DNA of 64,000 bases, from NCBI GenBank assembly GCA_017307375.1, contig JAFKFH010000009.1, positions 186,001-250,000 on the forward strand, written 5' to 3'. The translations under genes and the position numbers were made by a program. Each line of letters begins with the position of its first letter. Positions within the stretch are counted from its first letter, which is position 1. The notes beneath the pieces were generated by a model. The model did no database searches. It saw only the letters and a list, made by a program, of their open reading frames with translations, and had not been told where the DNA came from. Shown piece by piece: positions 19,553 to 28,369 of this stretch. Source of the stretch: Alphaproteobacteria bacterium. GTDB lineage: Bacteria; Pseudomonadota; Alphaproteobacteria; Ferrovibrionales; Ferrovibrionaceae.

Positions 19553-20895
19553 GACACGGGGTTTCCTGGCGCGAGGCGCTGATCACCTGGGGCCGCGTCG
19601 CCCTGCTCTCCTTCGGCGGGCCGGCCGGCCAGATCGCGGTGATGCATCGCATCGTCGTCGAGGAAAAGCGGTGGATCGGCGAAAGCCGTTTCCTGCACGC
19701 CCTGAACTACTGCATGCTGCTGCCCGGGCCGGAGGCACAGCAACTGGCCGTCTATATCGGCTGGCTGATGCACCGCACGCTCGGCGGCCTGGTCGCCGGC
19801 ATCCTGTTCGTGCTGCCCGGCGCCGCCGCGATCATGGCGCTCAGCATCGTCTATGCCGTCTACGGCGCGGTCGGTGCGGTGCAGGCCCTGTTCTTCGGGC
19901 TGAAGGCCGCGGTGCTCGCCGTCGTCGTCGAGGCGGTGCTCCGCATCGGGCGGCGCGCGCTGCGCAACCGCACCATGGTCGCCCTGGCCGCGGCCGCCTT
20001 CCTCGCCATCTTCGTGGTGGGCGTGCCGTTTCCCTGGATCATCGTCGCCGCGGGTCTTGCCGGCTATCTCGGCCATCGCCTGGGCCTGGCCGGGTTTCAG
20101 CCGGCGGGCGCGCATGGCCCTTCTGCCGGGCATGGCCTTGCCGAAGGCCAGTCGCGGCTGGGCGAGGCGACACCCGAGCATTGCCGACCGTCGGGCCGCC
20201 GGCTCGCCCTGGTGCTGGCGATTGCGCTGCCGCTGTGGCTGGTGCCGGTGGCGGTGGCACTGGGCACCGGCAGCGTCTTTGCCGATATCGGCCTGTTCTT
20301 CTCCAAGATGGCCGTCGTCACCTTCGGCGGCGCCTATGCCGTGCTGGCCTATGTCGCGCAAGAAGCGGTGCAGGCGTATGGCTGGCTGCGGCCCGGCGAA
20401 ATGCTCGATGGGCTGGGCATGGCCGAGACCACGCCGGGACCGCTGATCATGGTGCTGCAGTTCGTCGGCTTCATGGCGGCGTTCCGCACGCCCGGCGCGC
20501 TCGATCCGCTGGTGGCCGGCATCCTCGGCGGCCTGATGACCACCTGGGTCACCTTCGTTCCCTGCTTCATGTTCATCTTCGCCGGCGGCCCCTATATCGA
20601 GGCATTGCGCGGCAACCGGGCACTCGGCGCCGCGTTATCGGCAATCACCGCCGCGGTGGTCGGGATCATTCTCAATCTCGCGGTCTGGTTCGCCCTGCAC
20701 ACGATGTTCGGCGAGGTGGCGGCGGTACCCCACCTGGCGCTCGAACTGCCGGTATGGTCGAGCCTGGATCCCTGGGCCCTGGCCCTGGCGGCGGGTGCGA
20801 TGCTGGCGCTGTTCCGGCTGCGGCTGGGGCTGATCGCGACACTGGCCCTGTGCGCCGCGGCCGGTGTCGCGCTACATCTGCTGGGATTGCGGTAA
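19549..20895 (+). CDS. chrA: Chromate transporter ChrA
   Basis: A 448-residue inner-membrane protein with two homologous CHR halves. The first begins with 'SWREALITWGRVALLSFGGPAGQIAVMHR', a conserved CHR motif, and contains 'LPGPEAQQLAVYIGW'. The second starts near residue 240 with 'FSKMAVVTFGGAYAVLAYVAQEAV' and 'AETTPGPLIMVLQFVGF'. ChrA uses the proton-motive force to export chromate, keeping it out of sulfate-using pathways. About ten to twelve membrane spans are visible, with a cytoplasmic loop at about 180-220. The gene is coupled to chrB and followed 16 bp later by a gene for a secreted protein. Confidence 0.92.
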   Translation: MRHGVSWREALITWGRVALLSFGGPAGQIAVMHRIVVEEKRWIGESRFLHALNYCMLLPGPEAQQLAVYIGWLMHRTLGGLVAGILFVLPGAAAIMALSIVYAVYGAVGAVQALFFGLKAAVLAVVVEAVLRIGRRALRNRTMVALAAAAFLAIFVVGVPFPWIIVAAGLAGYLGHRLGLAGFQPAGAHGPSAGHGLAEGQSRLGEATPEHCRPSGRRLALVLAIALPLWLVPVAVALGTGSVFADIGLFFSKMAVVTFGGAYAVLAYVAQEAVQAYGWLRPGEMLDGLGMAETTPGPLIMVLQFVGFMAAFRTPGALDPLVAGILGGLMTTWVTFVPCFMFIFAGGPYIEALRGNRALGAALSAITAAVVGIILNLAVWFALHTMFGEVAAVPHLALELPVWSSLDPWALALAAGAMLALFRLRLGLIATLALCAAAGVALHLLGLR

Positions 20896-20911
20896 ACGAC
20901 GGAGGTCATCG

Positions 20912-21607
20912 ATGTTGCGTCTGGTTCTTGCCCTGCTGCTGTTCGCCGGCCCGGCCCTCGCCGAAACCCATCCGGACTGGGCGGCGCCCGCCGGATCGGG
21001 CAGCCCGCCGGACCGGGTCATCGTCCAGGACTTTGCGATAGCCCCGGAGGATGTGAAGCTCGACGACGGGGTCGTCGCCTCGATCCGGCGCGAACGCCCG
21101 CGGCTGCTGGGCATGCTGAACAACCAGCCGTCGACCGACGAACAGCAGCTGGGCATCGCCCGCTCGATCGCCGACGTGTTCGCCATCGATCTGGTCGAGG
21201 CATTGCAGGCCAGAAGCCTGCGCGCCAGCCGGGCCGGCGTCGCCCCGGCGACGACGCCCGCCACGCTGTTCGTGCAGGGGCATTTCACCGCGCTCGACGA
21301 GGGCTCGAAGGCGCAGCGGCTGGCCGTCGGCTTCGGCGTCGGGGCCAGCCGGGTCGATGCCGAGGTGCAGCTGATCCAGAACGGCGCGGTGCTGGCCCAG
21401 TTTGCCATCGAGGCCACGTCGGGGCACAAGCCGGGCTCGCTGGCCGCCCTGGCGCGCGGCCCGGCGGCGCTGGCGGCCGCCGGCGGGGTGCGCGCGGTGC
21501 TGGAGCAGACCAATCCGACCCTGGCCAAGGATGTCAAGGCGGCGGCCGGCAAGGTGGCCGACCGGATCGCGGCCACCGGCCAGGCGCAGGGCTGGCTGAA
21601 ACCCTGA
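20912..21607 (+). CDS. Secreted DUF4410-like protein of unknown function
   Basis: A 231-residue protein with a clear signal peptide (LRLVLALLLFAGPALA, cleavage near residue 18). The mature part has 'VIVQDFAIAPEDVKLD' near its start and 'QRLAVGFGVGASRVDAEVQLIQNG' in the middle, which match the DUF4410 pattern of periplasmic or lipoprotein-like proteins. It lacks a lipobox. The function is unknown. GGAGG at 20901-20905 precedes the start by 6 bp. It follows chrA closely and may be co-transcribed, but nothing links it to chromate. Confidence 0.7.
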   Translation: MLRLVLALLLFAGPALAETHPDWAAPAGSGSPPDRVIVQDFAIAPEDVKLDDGVVASIRRERPRLLGMLNNQPSTDEQQLGIARSIADVFAIDLVEALQARSLRASRAGVAPATTPATLFVQGHFTALDEGSKAQRLAVGFGVGASRVDAEVQLIQNGAVLAQFAIEATSGHKPGSLAALARGPAALAAAGGVRAVLEQTNPTLAKDVKAAAGKVADRIAATGQAQGWLKP

Positions 21608-21615
21608 CCTTTGCG

Positions 21616-21645
21616 CTTCACATTCCCGCGGACCCATGGTAGAGA
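21616..21645 (+). promoter_or_regulatory. Possible promoter of rpsU
   Basis: CTTCAC at 21616-21621 and TAGAGA at 21640-21645 are separated by 18 bp in the 134-bp gap ahead of rpsU. The match to consensus is moderate and would give a leader of roughly 90 nt. Confidence 0.35.
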
Positions 21646-21741
21646 ACCGGCCTTCGGCCAGCATCGGACACGGGCGGAAACGCCCATGCATGCGGCCGTC
21701 CCGGTGCAACCAGGAAGATTTCGGAAGGTAGGCGGCAAGCC

Positions 21742-21948
21742 GTGCAGGTACTCGTTCGCGACAATAACGTCGACCAGGCGCTCAAGGCCCTCAAGAAGAA
21801 GATGCAGCGTGAAGGCATCTTCCGTGAAATGAAGCTTCGCGGCCATTACGAGAAGCCGTCGGAGAAGCGCGCCCGTGAAAAGGCCGAAGCTGTCCGCCGC
21901 GCCCGCAAGCTGGCCCGCAAGCGCGCCCAGCGCGAAGGCGCCGCCTAA
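21742..21948 (+). CDS. rpsU: Small ribosomal subunit protein bS21
   Basis: A 68-residue, strongly basic protein that is the normal alphaproteobacterial S21: '[27 protein letters not shown]' start, then '[14 protein letters not shown]' and a helical Lys/Arg-rich tail. S21 sits near the platform of the 30S subunit and helps initiation. The start is GTG 21742. It stands alone, with its own terminator 30 bp downstream. Confidence 0.97.
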   Translation: MQVLVRDNNVDQALKALKKKMQREGIFREMKLRGHYEKPSEKRAREKAEAVRRARKLARKRAQREGAA

Positions 21949-21978
21949 GCCTTCTGTCGACATTCGCACCGGCCTGTG

Positions 21979-22008
21979 AGCCGCCTGGGCCTTGCTCAGG
22001 CGGCTTTT
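21979..22008 (+). terminator. Rho-independent terminator of rpsU
   Basis: The stem AGCCGCCTG pairs with CAGGCGGCT around a short loop and is followed by TTTT (22005-22008). It lies 30 bp after the rpsU stop. Confidence 0.85.
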
Positions 22009-22038
22009 GGTGTTTTCCGAAGCCGAAAAGTGCTGCCG

Positions 22039-22060
22039 CCCCGAGTCGGGCGACTCGGGG
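22039..22060 (-). terminator. Hairpin after the MFS gene
   Basis: A 9-bp perfect stem CCCCGAGTC/GACTCGGGG with a four-base loop lies about 20 bp beyond the stop of the minus-strand MFS gene. A T run follows only after about 9 bases on the minus strand, so termination strength is uncertain. Confidence 0.5.
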
Positions 22061-22081
22061 GACAGGGATCAGGCGAGACGG

Positions 22082-23275
22082 CTATTCGGCCGCGCCGGTC
22101 GCGAGTTGCGGCGCCACTTCCTCGCGCCGCAGCGGGAACATCAGCGCCGCCAGGAAGATGATCAGGCCGCCCGCCGCCAGCACCATGAAGGTCGTGGCGA
22201 AGCCCCCGGTCTTCTCGTGCAGCCCGGCGACCATCGGCACCGCGGTCGCAGCCGCGGCAAACGACATGAAGTAGCGCACCGAAAAGGCCCGGGCGCGCCA
22301 TTCGTCGGCGGTATAGCGAGCGATCATCGCATCGTTGACGGTGACCTGGCCGAAGATCGCGACCATCAGCGGCACCGTCAGCCAGACCACCGCCCAGCCT
22401 TCGGCAGTCGCCGCGAAATAAAGGCAAGGCGCCTGCAGGATCGCCAGCGGCACGAAGACCGTCTTCAACGGCACGCGGTCGATCACCGAGCCGATCGAGG
22501 CCTGGGCCAGCGCGCCGGCGAGGTAGACGAGGCTGGCGATGGCGCCGACGCCGAACGGCTGGTCGGCAAAGCTGGGCAGGCGCTCGTCGAGCAGCTTCGG
22601 CAACGCGACGGTGGCGGCATTGAACACCACCCCGCCGGCGATGGTGACGACGGCCAGCACGGCGAAGGCCCGGATCATCACCGCCCGCGGCGGCAGCGCC
22701 ACCTGCACCTTGCGCACCACCTTGGCGCCCTCGACGTCGTGCACCAGCAGGACATAGGCGATGCCGGCGGCGATCGCGGCCAGACCCGGCACGATGAAGG
22801 CCGCCCGCCAGCCGAAGGCCTGGGTAATCGCCCCGGTGATCAGCGCGGCCCCGGCGACCCCCAGATTGCCGCAGACGCCATTGAAGCCGATGGTGCGGCC
22901 AAGCTTGGCCGCGCTCGCCACCAGCAGCGCCCCGCCGACCGGGTGATAGATCGCGGCAAACAGCCCGACCAGGGTCAGCGATACGGCAAACATCGGCGCG
23001 CTGGTCGACAGCCCGGCCAGGATGCAGGCCGCCCCGGTGCCGATGAAGAAGACCGTCATCATGTGTCGCCGGCTCCACCGGTCGCCGAGCCAACCGGCCG
23101 GCAGCGAGCCGGCACCGAAGGCGATGAACCCGCCGATCGACAGCGACAGGATTTCGCCATAGCCGAGGCCGAACACCCCGGCCATGCCGAGCACCGCGGT
23201 GGGCAGGATCAGCATGACCAGGTGATCGAGCGTATGCGCGATATTGATGAAGGTGATGATGCGCCTGGCGGTCAT
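22082..23275 (-). CDS. MFS transporter, probable drug or metabolite exporter
   Basis: A 397-residue, 12-span major facilitator protein. The cytoplasmic loop 2-3 motif is visible in 'LPAGWLGDRWSRRHMM', and a second copy-like motif 'SIGSVIDRVPLKTVF' lies in the second half. Overall layout resembles Fsr/NimT-like exporters. I place the start at ATG 23275 with GGGAG 10 bp upstream; a longer frame continues to 23446 but overlaps the divergent regulator. The divergent AraC-type gene is the likely local regulator, an arrangement like nimR-nimT of E. coli. Substrate unknown. Confidence 0.85.
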   Translation of the reverse strand: MTARRIITFINIAHTLDHLVMLILPTAVLGMAGVFGLGYGEILSLSIGGFIAFGAGSLPAGWLGDRWSRRHMMTVFFIGTGAACILAGLSTSAPMFAVSLTLVGLFAAIYHPVGGALLVASAAKLGRTIGFNGVCGNLGVAGAALITGAITQAFGWRAAFIVPGLAAIAAGIAYVLLVHDVEGAKVVRKVQVALPPRAVMIRAFAVLAVVTIAGGVVFNAATVALPKLLDERLPSFADQPFGVGAIASLVYLAGALAQASIGSVIDRVPLKTVFVPLAILQAPCLYFAATAEGWAVVWLTVPLMVAIFGQVTVNDAMIARYTADEWRARAFSVRYFMSFAAAATAVPMVAGLHEKTGGFATTFMVLAAGGLIIFLAALMFPLRREEVAPQLATGAAE

Positions 23276-23310
23276 TCCCGGACTCTCCCTTGAGACCGGG
23301 CCAGGGTAAT

Positions 23311-24147
23311 ATGTCCGCCGCAAGCCGTCTTGCCATTGATCATCGCGAATCGGACATGCCGCAACGCCCACAAAATACCGTCGAACTGGAACCGGTGATG
23401 GATGCCCTGCCCCGCGCCGTCGCCGCGCTGGCCAACCATTACGCACCGGGCCACCACATCACCCCGCATACCCATCGCCATGCCCAGTTGCTCTATGCCA
23501 CCTCGGGCGTCATGCGCGTCGGCACGGCCGACGGGGCCTGGGTGGTGCCGCCGCTGCGGGCCGTCTGGCTGCCGGCCGGCGTCGAGCACGAGGTGATCGT
23601 GCGCGGCGCGCTGACCATGCGTTCGGTTCTGGTGACCGGCCCGGCCGCGGCGACCATGCCGGCGACCGCACGGGTGATCGAGGTTTCGCCGCTGTTGCGG
23701 GCGCTGATCCTGGCCGCGATCGAGGATCCGCTGGACGGCCCCCAGTCGCCGCGCCAGGCCCATGTCTCGGCGCTGCTGCTGGACGAGATCGCCGCGGCCG
23801 GCCAGCATCGGCTGTATCTGCCGATGCCGCGCGACATCAGGCTGCGACGGCTGTGCGAGGGCCTGCTCGACCGGCCGGAGGACGCCGCCGGCCTCGATGA
23901 CTGGGCCGATCGGGCCGGGGCATCGACCCGGACGCTGGCGCGGCTGTTCCGGGCCGAGACCGGCCTGTCCTTCACCGCCTGGCGCCAGCAGGCCCGGCTG
24001 ATCGAGGCGGTCGCGCGGCTGGCCGAGGGCGAGCCGGTCGAACGGCTGGCGCCGAGCCTGGGCTATCGCAGCCCGTCGGCGTTCACCGCGATGTTCCGGC
24101 GGGTCCTCGGCCAGCCGCCGACAAAATACGTCGGGACCGCTGGCTGA
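23311..24147 (+). CDS. AraC-family regulator with N-terminal cupin
   Basis: A regulator of 278 residues if started at ATG 23311, or 263 residues from ATG 23356; neither has a strong Shine-Dalgarno. The N-terminal half is a cupin sensor ('HHITPHTHRHAQLLYATSGVMRV', 'WLPAGVEHEV'), and the C-terminal 100 residues carry two helix-turn-helices ('LDDWADRAGASTRTLARLFRAETG' and 'LGYRSPSAFTAMFRRVLGQPP'). It is divergent from the MFS gene, 35 bp or 80 bp from its start depending on which start is used, and probably controls it and itself. The layout matches NimR/YdeO-like exporters' regulators. Confidence 0.85.
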   Translation: MSAASRLAIDHRESDMPQRPQNTVELEPVMDALPRAVAALANHYAPGHHITPHTHRHAQLLYATSGVMRVGTADGAWVVPPLRAVWLPAGVEHEVIVRGALTMRSVLVTGPAAATMPATARVIEVSPLLRALILAAIEDPLDGPQSPRQAHVSALLLDEIAAAGQHRLYLPMPRDIRLRRLCEGLLDRPEDAAGLDDWADRAGASTRTLARLFRAETGLSFTAWRQQARLIEAVARLAEGEPVERLAPSLGYRSPSAFTAMFRRVLGQPPTKYVGTAG

Positions 24148-24148
24148 C

Positions 24149-25150
24149 CTATCCCTTCCAGGCCGGGCCGGTCACCAGCACCTTGCCGCCGCGCGCCTCG
24201 CGGGCGGCATGGGCCAGGGCCTCGTGGATCCGGGCCAGCGGGTAGGTCGCGGCGACCGGGACCTTGATGACCCCCTTGGCGATCAGCCCGATCAGGCGGC
24301 CGAACACTTCCTGCATCTCCTGCGGCTTGGCCGACATGAACCAGTGCTGCAGCCAGAAGCCGCGCAAGGCGACGTTGCGGAACACCACCTCGCGCGCGTC
24401 GAGCCGGAACGGCTCGCCCGACAGCAGGCCGTAGCTGACCACGGTGCCGCCGTCGTCGAGACTGGCGCCGATCCGCGCCGTGGCCTCGCCGCCGACCGCG
24501 TCGATGCCGAGCTTCAGCACGCCGTCGCCGATCGCGGCGCGGACACGCTGGGCCAGGTCCGGCCCGTCGACCAGCACGACGTCGGCGCCCAGCGCGGTCA
24601 GTTCGCCGGCCAGTTCGGCACGACGCACGACGTTGACCGTCTTCAGGCCGAGCGACTTGGCCAGGACGATGACGTTGTGGCCGACACCCGAATTCGCGGC
24701 GTTCTGGATCACCCAGCCGCCGGCCTCGGGCTTGACGTAGTCGTTCAGCATCAGCCAGGCGGTCGGCGGGTTGACGCCGAACATCGCCAGTTGCAGCGGA
24801 TCGGCGCCTTCGGGCAGCGCGAACAGCCGGGCAGCCTTGGCCACGATCGTCTCGCGCCAGTTGCCGCTGGATCCGAACAGGATCTGCACCCGGTCGCCGA
24901 CCTTGAGATGGGTCACGCCCTCGCCCACCGCAGTGACCTTGCCGGTCCCCTCGCTGCCGGCCATCACCGGCAGGGCGGGCGGCTTGGCGCCATACCGCCC
25001 CTCGAACTGCAGCAAGGTGGCGGGATTGATCGGGCTGGCCTCGAGATCGACCAGCACCTCGCCGGCACCGGGCGCCTCGGGCGCCGGCAGGTCGATCAGC
25101 TCGGCGACTTCGTGGGCCGGACCGAAGGTGGAATAGCGGACTGCTTTCAC
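24149..25150 (-). CDS. Zinc-independent MDR dehydrogenase, enoyl-ACP/CoA reductase or quinone reductase type
   Basis: A 333-residue medium-chain dehydrogenase/reductase. The N-terminal GroES-like domain (about residues 1-125) lacks the catalytic Zn ligands. The NADP(H)-binding part begins at about 150 with 'VIQNAANSGVGHNVIVLAKSLGLKTVNVVRR', which is the motif of the trans-2-enoyl reductase (ETR/MECR) branch. The family reduces enoyl thioesters or quinones with NADPH. The stop is 2 bp from the end of the convergent AraC gene. The pnt terminator lies just upstream, so it has its own transcription start or low readthrough. Confidence 0.8.
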   Translation of the reverse strand: MKAVRYSTFGPAHEVAELIDLPAPEAPGAGEVLVDLEASPINPATLLQFEGRYGAKPPALPVMAGSEGTGKVTAVGEGVTHLKVGDRVQILFGSSGNWRETIVAKAARLFALPEGADPLQLAMFGVNPPTAWLMLNDYVKPEAGGWVIQNAANSGVGHNVIVLAKSLGLKTVNVVRRAELAGELTALGADVVLVDGPDLAQRVRAAIGDGVLKLGIDAVGGEATARIGASLDDGGTVVSYGLLSGEPFRLDAREVVFRNVALRGFWLQHWFMSAKPQEMQEVFGRLIGLIAKGVIKVPVAATYPLARIHEALAHAAREARGGKVLVTGPAWKG

Positions 25151-25167
25151 GGGGTTTCCTCCCTGAA

Positions 25168-25199
25168 GAAAAACGGCGGGGCATCGCTGCCCCGCCGTT
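25168..25199 (-). terminator. Strong intrinsic terminator of the pnt operon
   Basis: A perfect 12-bp GC-rich stem (25172-25183 with 25188-25199) and a four-base loop are followed on the minus strand by TTTTTC. It lies 24 bp after the pntB stop. Confidence 0.9.
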
Positions 25200-25222
25200 G
25201 GACTGCGTCGTCGGCAAAAGCC

Positions 25223-26620
25223 TCAGATGGCCTTGACGATATCGTCGACCATCTTCTTGGCGTCGGCCAGCAGCATCATCGTGTTGTCCTTGTAGAACAG
25301 CTCGTTGTCGATGCCGGCATAACCCGAGCCCATCGAGCGCTTGATGAACAGCACCGTCTTGGCGCGGTCGACGTCGAGGATCGGCATGCCGAAGATCGGG
25401 CTTTTCGGATCGTCGCGCGCCGCCGGGTTGGTCACGTCGTTGGCGCCGATGACGAAGGCGACGTCGGCCTGGGTGAACTCGGAGTTGATCTCCTCCAGCT
25501 CGAACACCTCGTCATAGGGCACGTTGGCTTCGGCCAGCAGCACGTTCATGTGACCGGGCATGCGGCCGGCGACGGGATGGATCGCGTATTTGACCTCGAC
25601 CCCCTCGGCCTTCAGCTTGTCGGCCATCTCGCGCAGCGCATGCTGGGCCTGGGCCACCGCCATGCCGTAGCCCGGCACGATGATGACCTTGCCCGCGTTC
25701 TTCATGATGAAGGCCGCATCGTCGGCCGAGCCGGCCTTGTAGGGCCGGTCGACCTTGCCGCCGCCCGCCGCGGCGGCGCCGGCATCGCCGCCGAACCCGC
25801 CGAGGATGACGTTGAAGAACGACCGGTTCATGCCCTTGCACATGATGTAGGACAGGATCGCGCCGGACGAGCCGACCAGCGCGCCGGTGATGATCAGCGC
25901 GTTGTTCTCCAGCGTGAAGCCGATGCCCGACGCCGCCCAGCCGGAATAGCTGTTCAGCATCGACACCACCACCGGCATGTCGGCGCCGCCGATCGGGATG
26001 ATGATCAGGACCCCGATCAGGAAGGCCAGCGCCGTCATGCCCCAGAAGATGGTCTTCGACGACGGGTCGACGGCGAAGGCGACCATCAGCCCGACGATGA
26101 CGAGGCCGATGATCAGGTTGACGAGATGCTGGCCCTTGAAGGTCACCGGGCTGCCGGACACCAGGCCCTGCAGCTTGGTGAAGGCGATGATCGAACCGGA
26201 GAAGGTGATCGCGCCGATGACGATGCCGAGCGCCATTTCGACGCGGCTGGCTACTTTGAGTTGGCCCGCGGCATCGACGATGCCGTAGGCGGCGGGATTG
26301 TAGTAGGCGGCGGCCGCCACCAGCACGGCGGCGAGGCCGACCAGGCTGTGGAAGGCCGCGACCAGCTGCGGCATCGCCGTCATCTCGATCTTGCGCGCGA
26401 TCACGGCGCCGGCGATGCCGCCGACCGCGAGGAAGATGATGATCGGCAGGTAGGCATGCACACCCGGCGCCGCGATCGTCGTGACGATCGCGATCGCCAT
26501 GCCAATCATGCCCATGGTGTTGCCGCGCCGGCTCGTCGCCGGGCTGGACAGCCCGCGCAGGGCCAGGATGAACAGGACAGACGAGACGAGATAGAGGAAG
26601 GCCGCGAGATTAACCGACAT
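25223..26620 (-). CDS. pntB: NAD(P) transhydrogenase subunit beta
   Basis: A 465-residue protein with nine or so membrane spans (residues about 1-270) followed by the soluble NADP(H)-binding domain III. The latter shows 'VIIVPGYGMAVAQAQHALREMADKL' and 'VAGRMPGHMNVLLAEANVPYDEVFELEEIN', 'FVIGANDVTNPAARDDPKSPIFGMPILDV', all diagnostic. With the alpha subunits it couples proton entry to NADPH formation from NADH. It is the last gene of a four-gene operon and is followed by a strong terminator. Confidence 0.96.
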   Translation of the reverse strand: MSVNLAAFLYLVSSVLFILALRGLSSPATSRRGNTMGMIGMAIAIVTTIAAPGVHAYLPIIIFLAVGGIAGAVIARKIEMTAMPQLVAAFHSLVGLAAVLVAAAAYYNPAAYGIVDAAGQLKVASRVEMALGIVIGAITFSGSIIAFTKLQGLVSGSPVTFKGQHLVNLIIGLVIVGLMVAFAVDPSSKTIFWGMTALAFLIGVLIIIPIGGADMPVVVSMLNSYSGWAASGIGFTLENNALIITGALVGSSGAILSYIMCKGMNRSFFNVILGGFGGDAGAAAAGGGKVDRPYKAGSADDAAFIMKNAGKVIIVPGYGMAVAQAQHALREMADKLKAEGVEVKYAIHPVAGRMPGHMNVLLAEANVPYDEVFELEEINSEFTQADVAFVIGANDVTNPAARDDPKSPIFGMPILDVDRAKTVLFIKRSMGSGYAGIDNELFYKDNTMMLLADAKKMVDDIVKAI

Positions 26621-26629
26621 CGCGCGCCC

Positions 26630-26932
26630 TCACTTTTCTTTTTTCTTGTACATGGCAAGCATTCGCTGGGTCACCAGGAAGCCGCCGAAGATGTTGACCG
26701 CGACCAGCGCCACGGCGACCAGGCCGAAGATCTTGGACAAGGTCCACTCGCCCTCCGGCCCGGCGGCGATCAGCGCGCCGACGACGATGACCGACGAGAT
26801 CGCGTTGGTGACGGCCATCAGGGGCGTGTGCAGCGCCGGGGTGACGCTCCAGACCACGTAGTAGCCGACGAAGATCGCCAGGACGAAGATCGCGAGGCGG
26901 AAGACGAAGGGATCGACTGCGAGCGCTTCCAT
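26630..26932 (-). CDS. pntAB: NAD(P) transhydrogenase subunit alpha part 2 (membrane)
   Basis: A 100-residue membrane protein with three spans ('FVFRLAIFVLAIFVGYYVVWSV', 'ISSVIVVGALIAAG', 'IFGLVAVALVAVNIFGGFLVTQRML'), the separate domain II fragment that in E. coli is fused to the alpha subunit. Split subunits are normal in alphaproteobacteria such as Rhodospirillum. Its ATG overlaps the stop of the previous gene by one base and it ends 9 bp before pntB. Confidence 0.94.
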   Translation of the reverse strand: MEALAVDPFVFRLAIFVLAIFVGYYVVWSVTPALHTPLMAVTNAISSVIVVGALIAAGPEGEWTLSKIFGLVAVALVAVNIFGGFLVTQRMLAMYKKKEK

Positions 26933-28089
26933 CAGGCGGCCCCATCCTTGAGCTGCGGGTTGACGATCTGGCCGTCGCGGGTCAGCGCGATGCCCTTGAT
27001 GATTTCGTCGTCCCAGTCGACCTTCAGTTCCTTCGACGTCTTGTCGATCATCAGGCCGAGCAGGTTGAGCAGGTTCTTGGCGTAGAGCGCCGAGGTGTCG
27101 ACCGCCAGGCGGCTCGGGTTGTTCAGATGGCCGACGATGGTGACCCCGTCGACGTCGACGACCTTGCCGGGCTGGGTCAGTTCGCAGTTGCCGCCGGCCT
27201 CGGCGGCGAGGTCGACGATCACCGAGCCCGGCTTCATCGAGCGCACCATCTCGGCCGAGACCAGGCGCGGCGCGGGCCGGCCGGGGATCAGGGCGGTGGT
27301 GATGACGATGTCCTGCTTCTTGATCGTGTCGGCGATCAGCGCGGCCTGCTTGGCCTTGTAGGCGTCCGACATTTCCTTGGCGTAGCCGCCGGCGGTCTGG
27401 GCCTGGCGCGACTCTTCGTCGTCGACCCAGACGAACTTGCCGCCGAGGCTCTCGACCTGCTCCTTGGTCGCCGGGCGCACGTCGGTCGCCGAGACCACGG
27501 CGCCGAGGCGGCGGGCGGTGGCGATCGCCTGCAGGCCGGCGACGCCGACGCCCATGATGAAGACCCGCGCCGGCGCCACGGTGCCGGCGGCGGTCATCAT
27601 CATCGGCATGGCGCGGCCGTAATGCTCGGTCGCGTCGAGCACGGACTTGTAGCCGGCGAGATTGGCCTGGCTGGACAGCACGTCCATCGACTGGGCGCGG
27701 GTGATGCGCGGGATCAGCTCCATCGCCATCGCATTGACGCCGGCCGCGGCATAGGCCTTGACCTGGTCCTTGCGCTGATAGGGCTGCAGGATCGCCAGCA
27801 GGAAGGCACCGCGCTTGAGCAGCGCCAGTTCGTCCGGCCCGCCCTCTTCCGGCGTCAGCGGCGCCCGCACCTTGAGCACGAGGTCGGCATCGCCGAGCGC
27901 CGCGGCGGCGTCCGGCGCAATCTGCGCGCCGGCCTCGACGAACTGGCTGTCGGGGATCGAGGCGCCGAGGCCGGCGCCGGTCTCGACGACGACGGTCTGG
28001 CCCAGGCCGACAAGCTTCTTCACCGTTTCGGGTGTCGCGGCGACGCGCCGTTCCCCGTCCCGGCGTTCCTTCGGGATCGCGATTTTCAT
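26932..28089 (-). CDS. pntAA: NAD(P) transhydrogenase subunit alpha part 1 (NAD-binding)
   Basis: A 385-residue soluble domain I. The start at ATG 28089 gives the conserved 'MKIAIPKERRDGERRVAATPETV'. The NAD(H)-binding Rossmann motif is 'VFIMGVGVAGLQAIATARRLGAVV' (about residues 168-190), and the mobile loop region 'GGYAKEMSDAYKAKQ' is present. It belongs to the alanine dehydrogenase/PNT fold family, but neighbours fix it as PntAA. It lies 17 bp after the oxidase subunit IV gene. Confidence 0.95.
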   Translation of the reverse strand: MKIAIPKERRDGERRVAATPETVKKLVGLGQTVVVETGAGLGASIPDSQFVEAGAQIAPDAAAALGDADLVLKVRAPLTPEEGGPDELALLKRGAFLLAILQPYQRKDQVKAYAAAGVNAMAMELIPRITRAQSMDVLSSQANLAGYKSVLDATEHYGRAMPMMMTAAGTVAPARVFIMGVGVAGLQAIATARRLGAVVSATDVRPATKEQVESLGGKFVWVDDEESRQAQTAGGYAKEMSDAYKAKQAALIADTIKKQDIVITTALIPGRPAPRLVSAEMVRSMKPGSVIVDLAAEAGGNCELTQPGKVVDVDGVTIVGHLNNPSRLAVDTSALYAKNLLNLLGLMIDKTSKELKVDWDDEIIKGIALTRDGQIVNPQLKDGAA

Positions 28090-28106
28090 GATCGGTACCG
28101 GACCCC

Positions 28107-28271
28107 TTACATCGGGCGGGGCGGGCTGTGCAGCAGGAACGCCGCCATCAGCGCCAGGATCACGACGATGATGCCGATGGTCCACCAGGACAGAGTGATG
28201 AAGCCCGACCACGTCTTCTGATGGGCTTTGATGTCCATCGCGCCCTTGTTGGCGGTCTCGGTAGTGGCCAT
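28107..28271 (-). CDS. aa3-type cytochrome c oxidase subunit IV, short
   Basis: A 54-residue protein running from ATG 28271 to TAA 28107, easily missed because of its size. It has a polar head ending in 'MDIKAHQKTWSGFITLSWW' and one membrane span 'IGIIVVILALMAAFLLH', the pattern of the small bacterial subunit IV of aa3 oxidases. AGGGGG lies 6 bp upstream of the ATG. It is the first gene of the pnt operon, a linkage often seen in alphaproteobacteria. The main oxidase subunits are not in the window. Confidence 0.85.
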   Translation of the reverse strand: MATTETANKGAMDIKAHQKTWSGFITLSWWTIGIIVVILALMAAFLLHSPPRPM

Positions 28272-28322
28272 GACATTCCCCCTAATTTCTCTGTGGAAGG
28301 CAATACGATTACAAGGCGTTCG

Positions 28323-28350
28323 TTAATAGCAAAACAATGTTGCGGTGCAA
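28323..28350 (-). promoter_or_regulatory. Probable promoter of the coxIV-pnt operon
   Basis: On the minus strand TTGCAC (28350-28345) and TATTAA (28328-28323) are spaced by 16 bp. Transcription would start near 28316, about 45 nt before the first gene. Confidence 0.45.
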
Positions 28351-28369
28351 AGCGGACATATACCGGCGG

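Noticed and set aside
24209-27085. Plus-strand open frame of 958 codons across the reductase and pnt genes
   Set aside because: It covers four real minus-strand genes and the pnt terminator, with His/Asp/Arg-rich low-quality translation.
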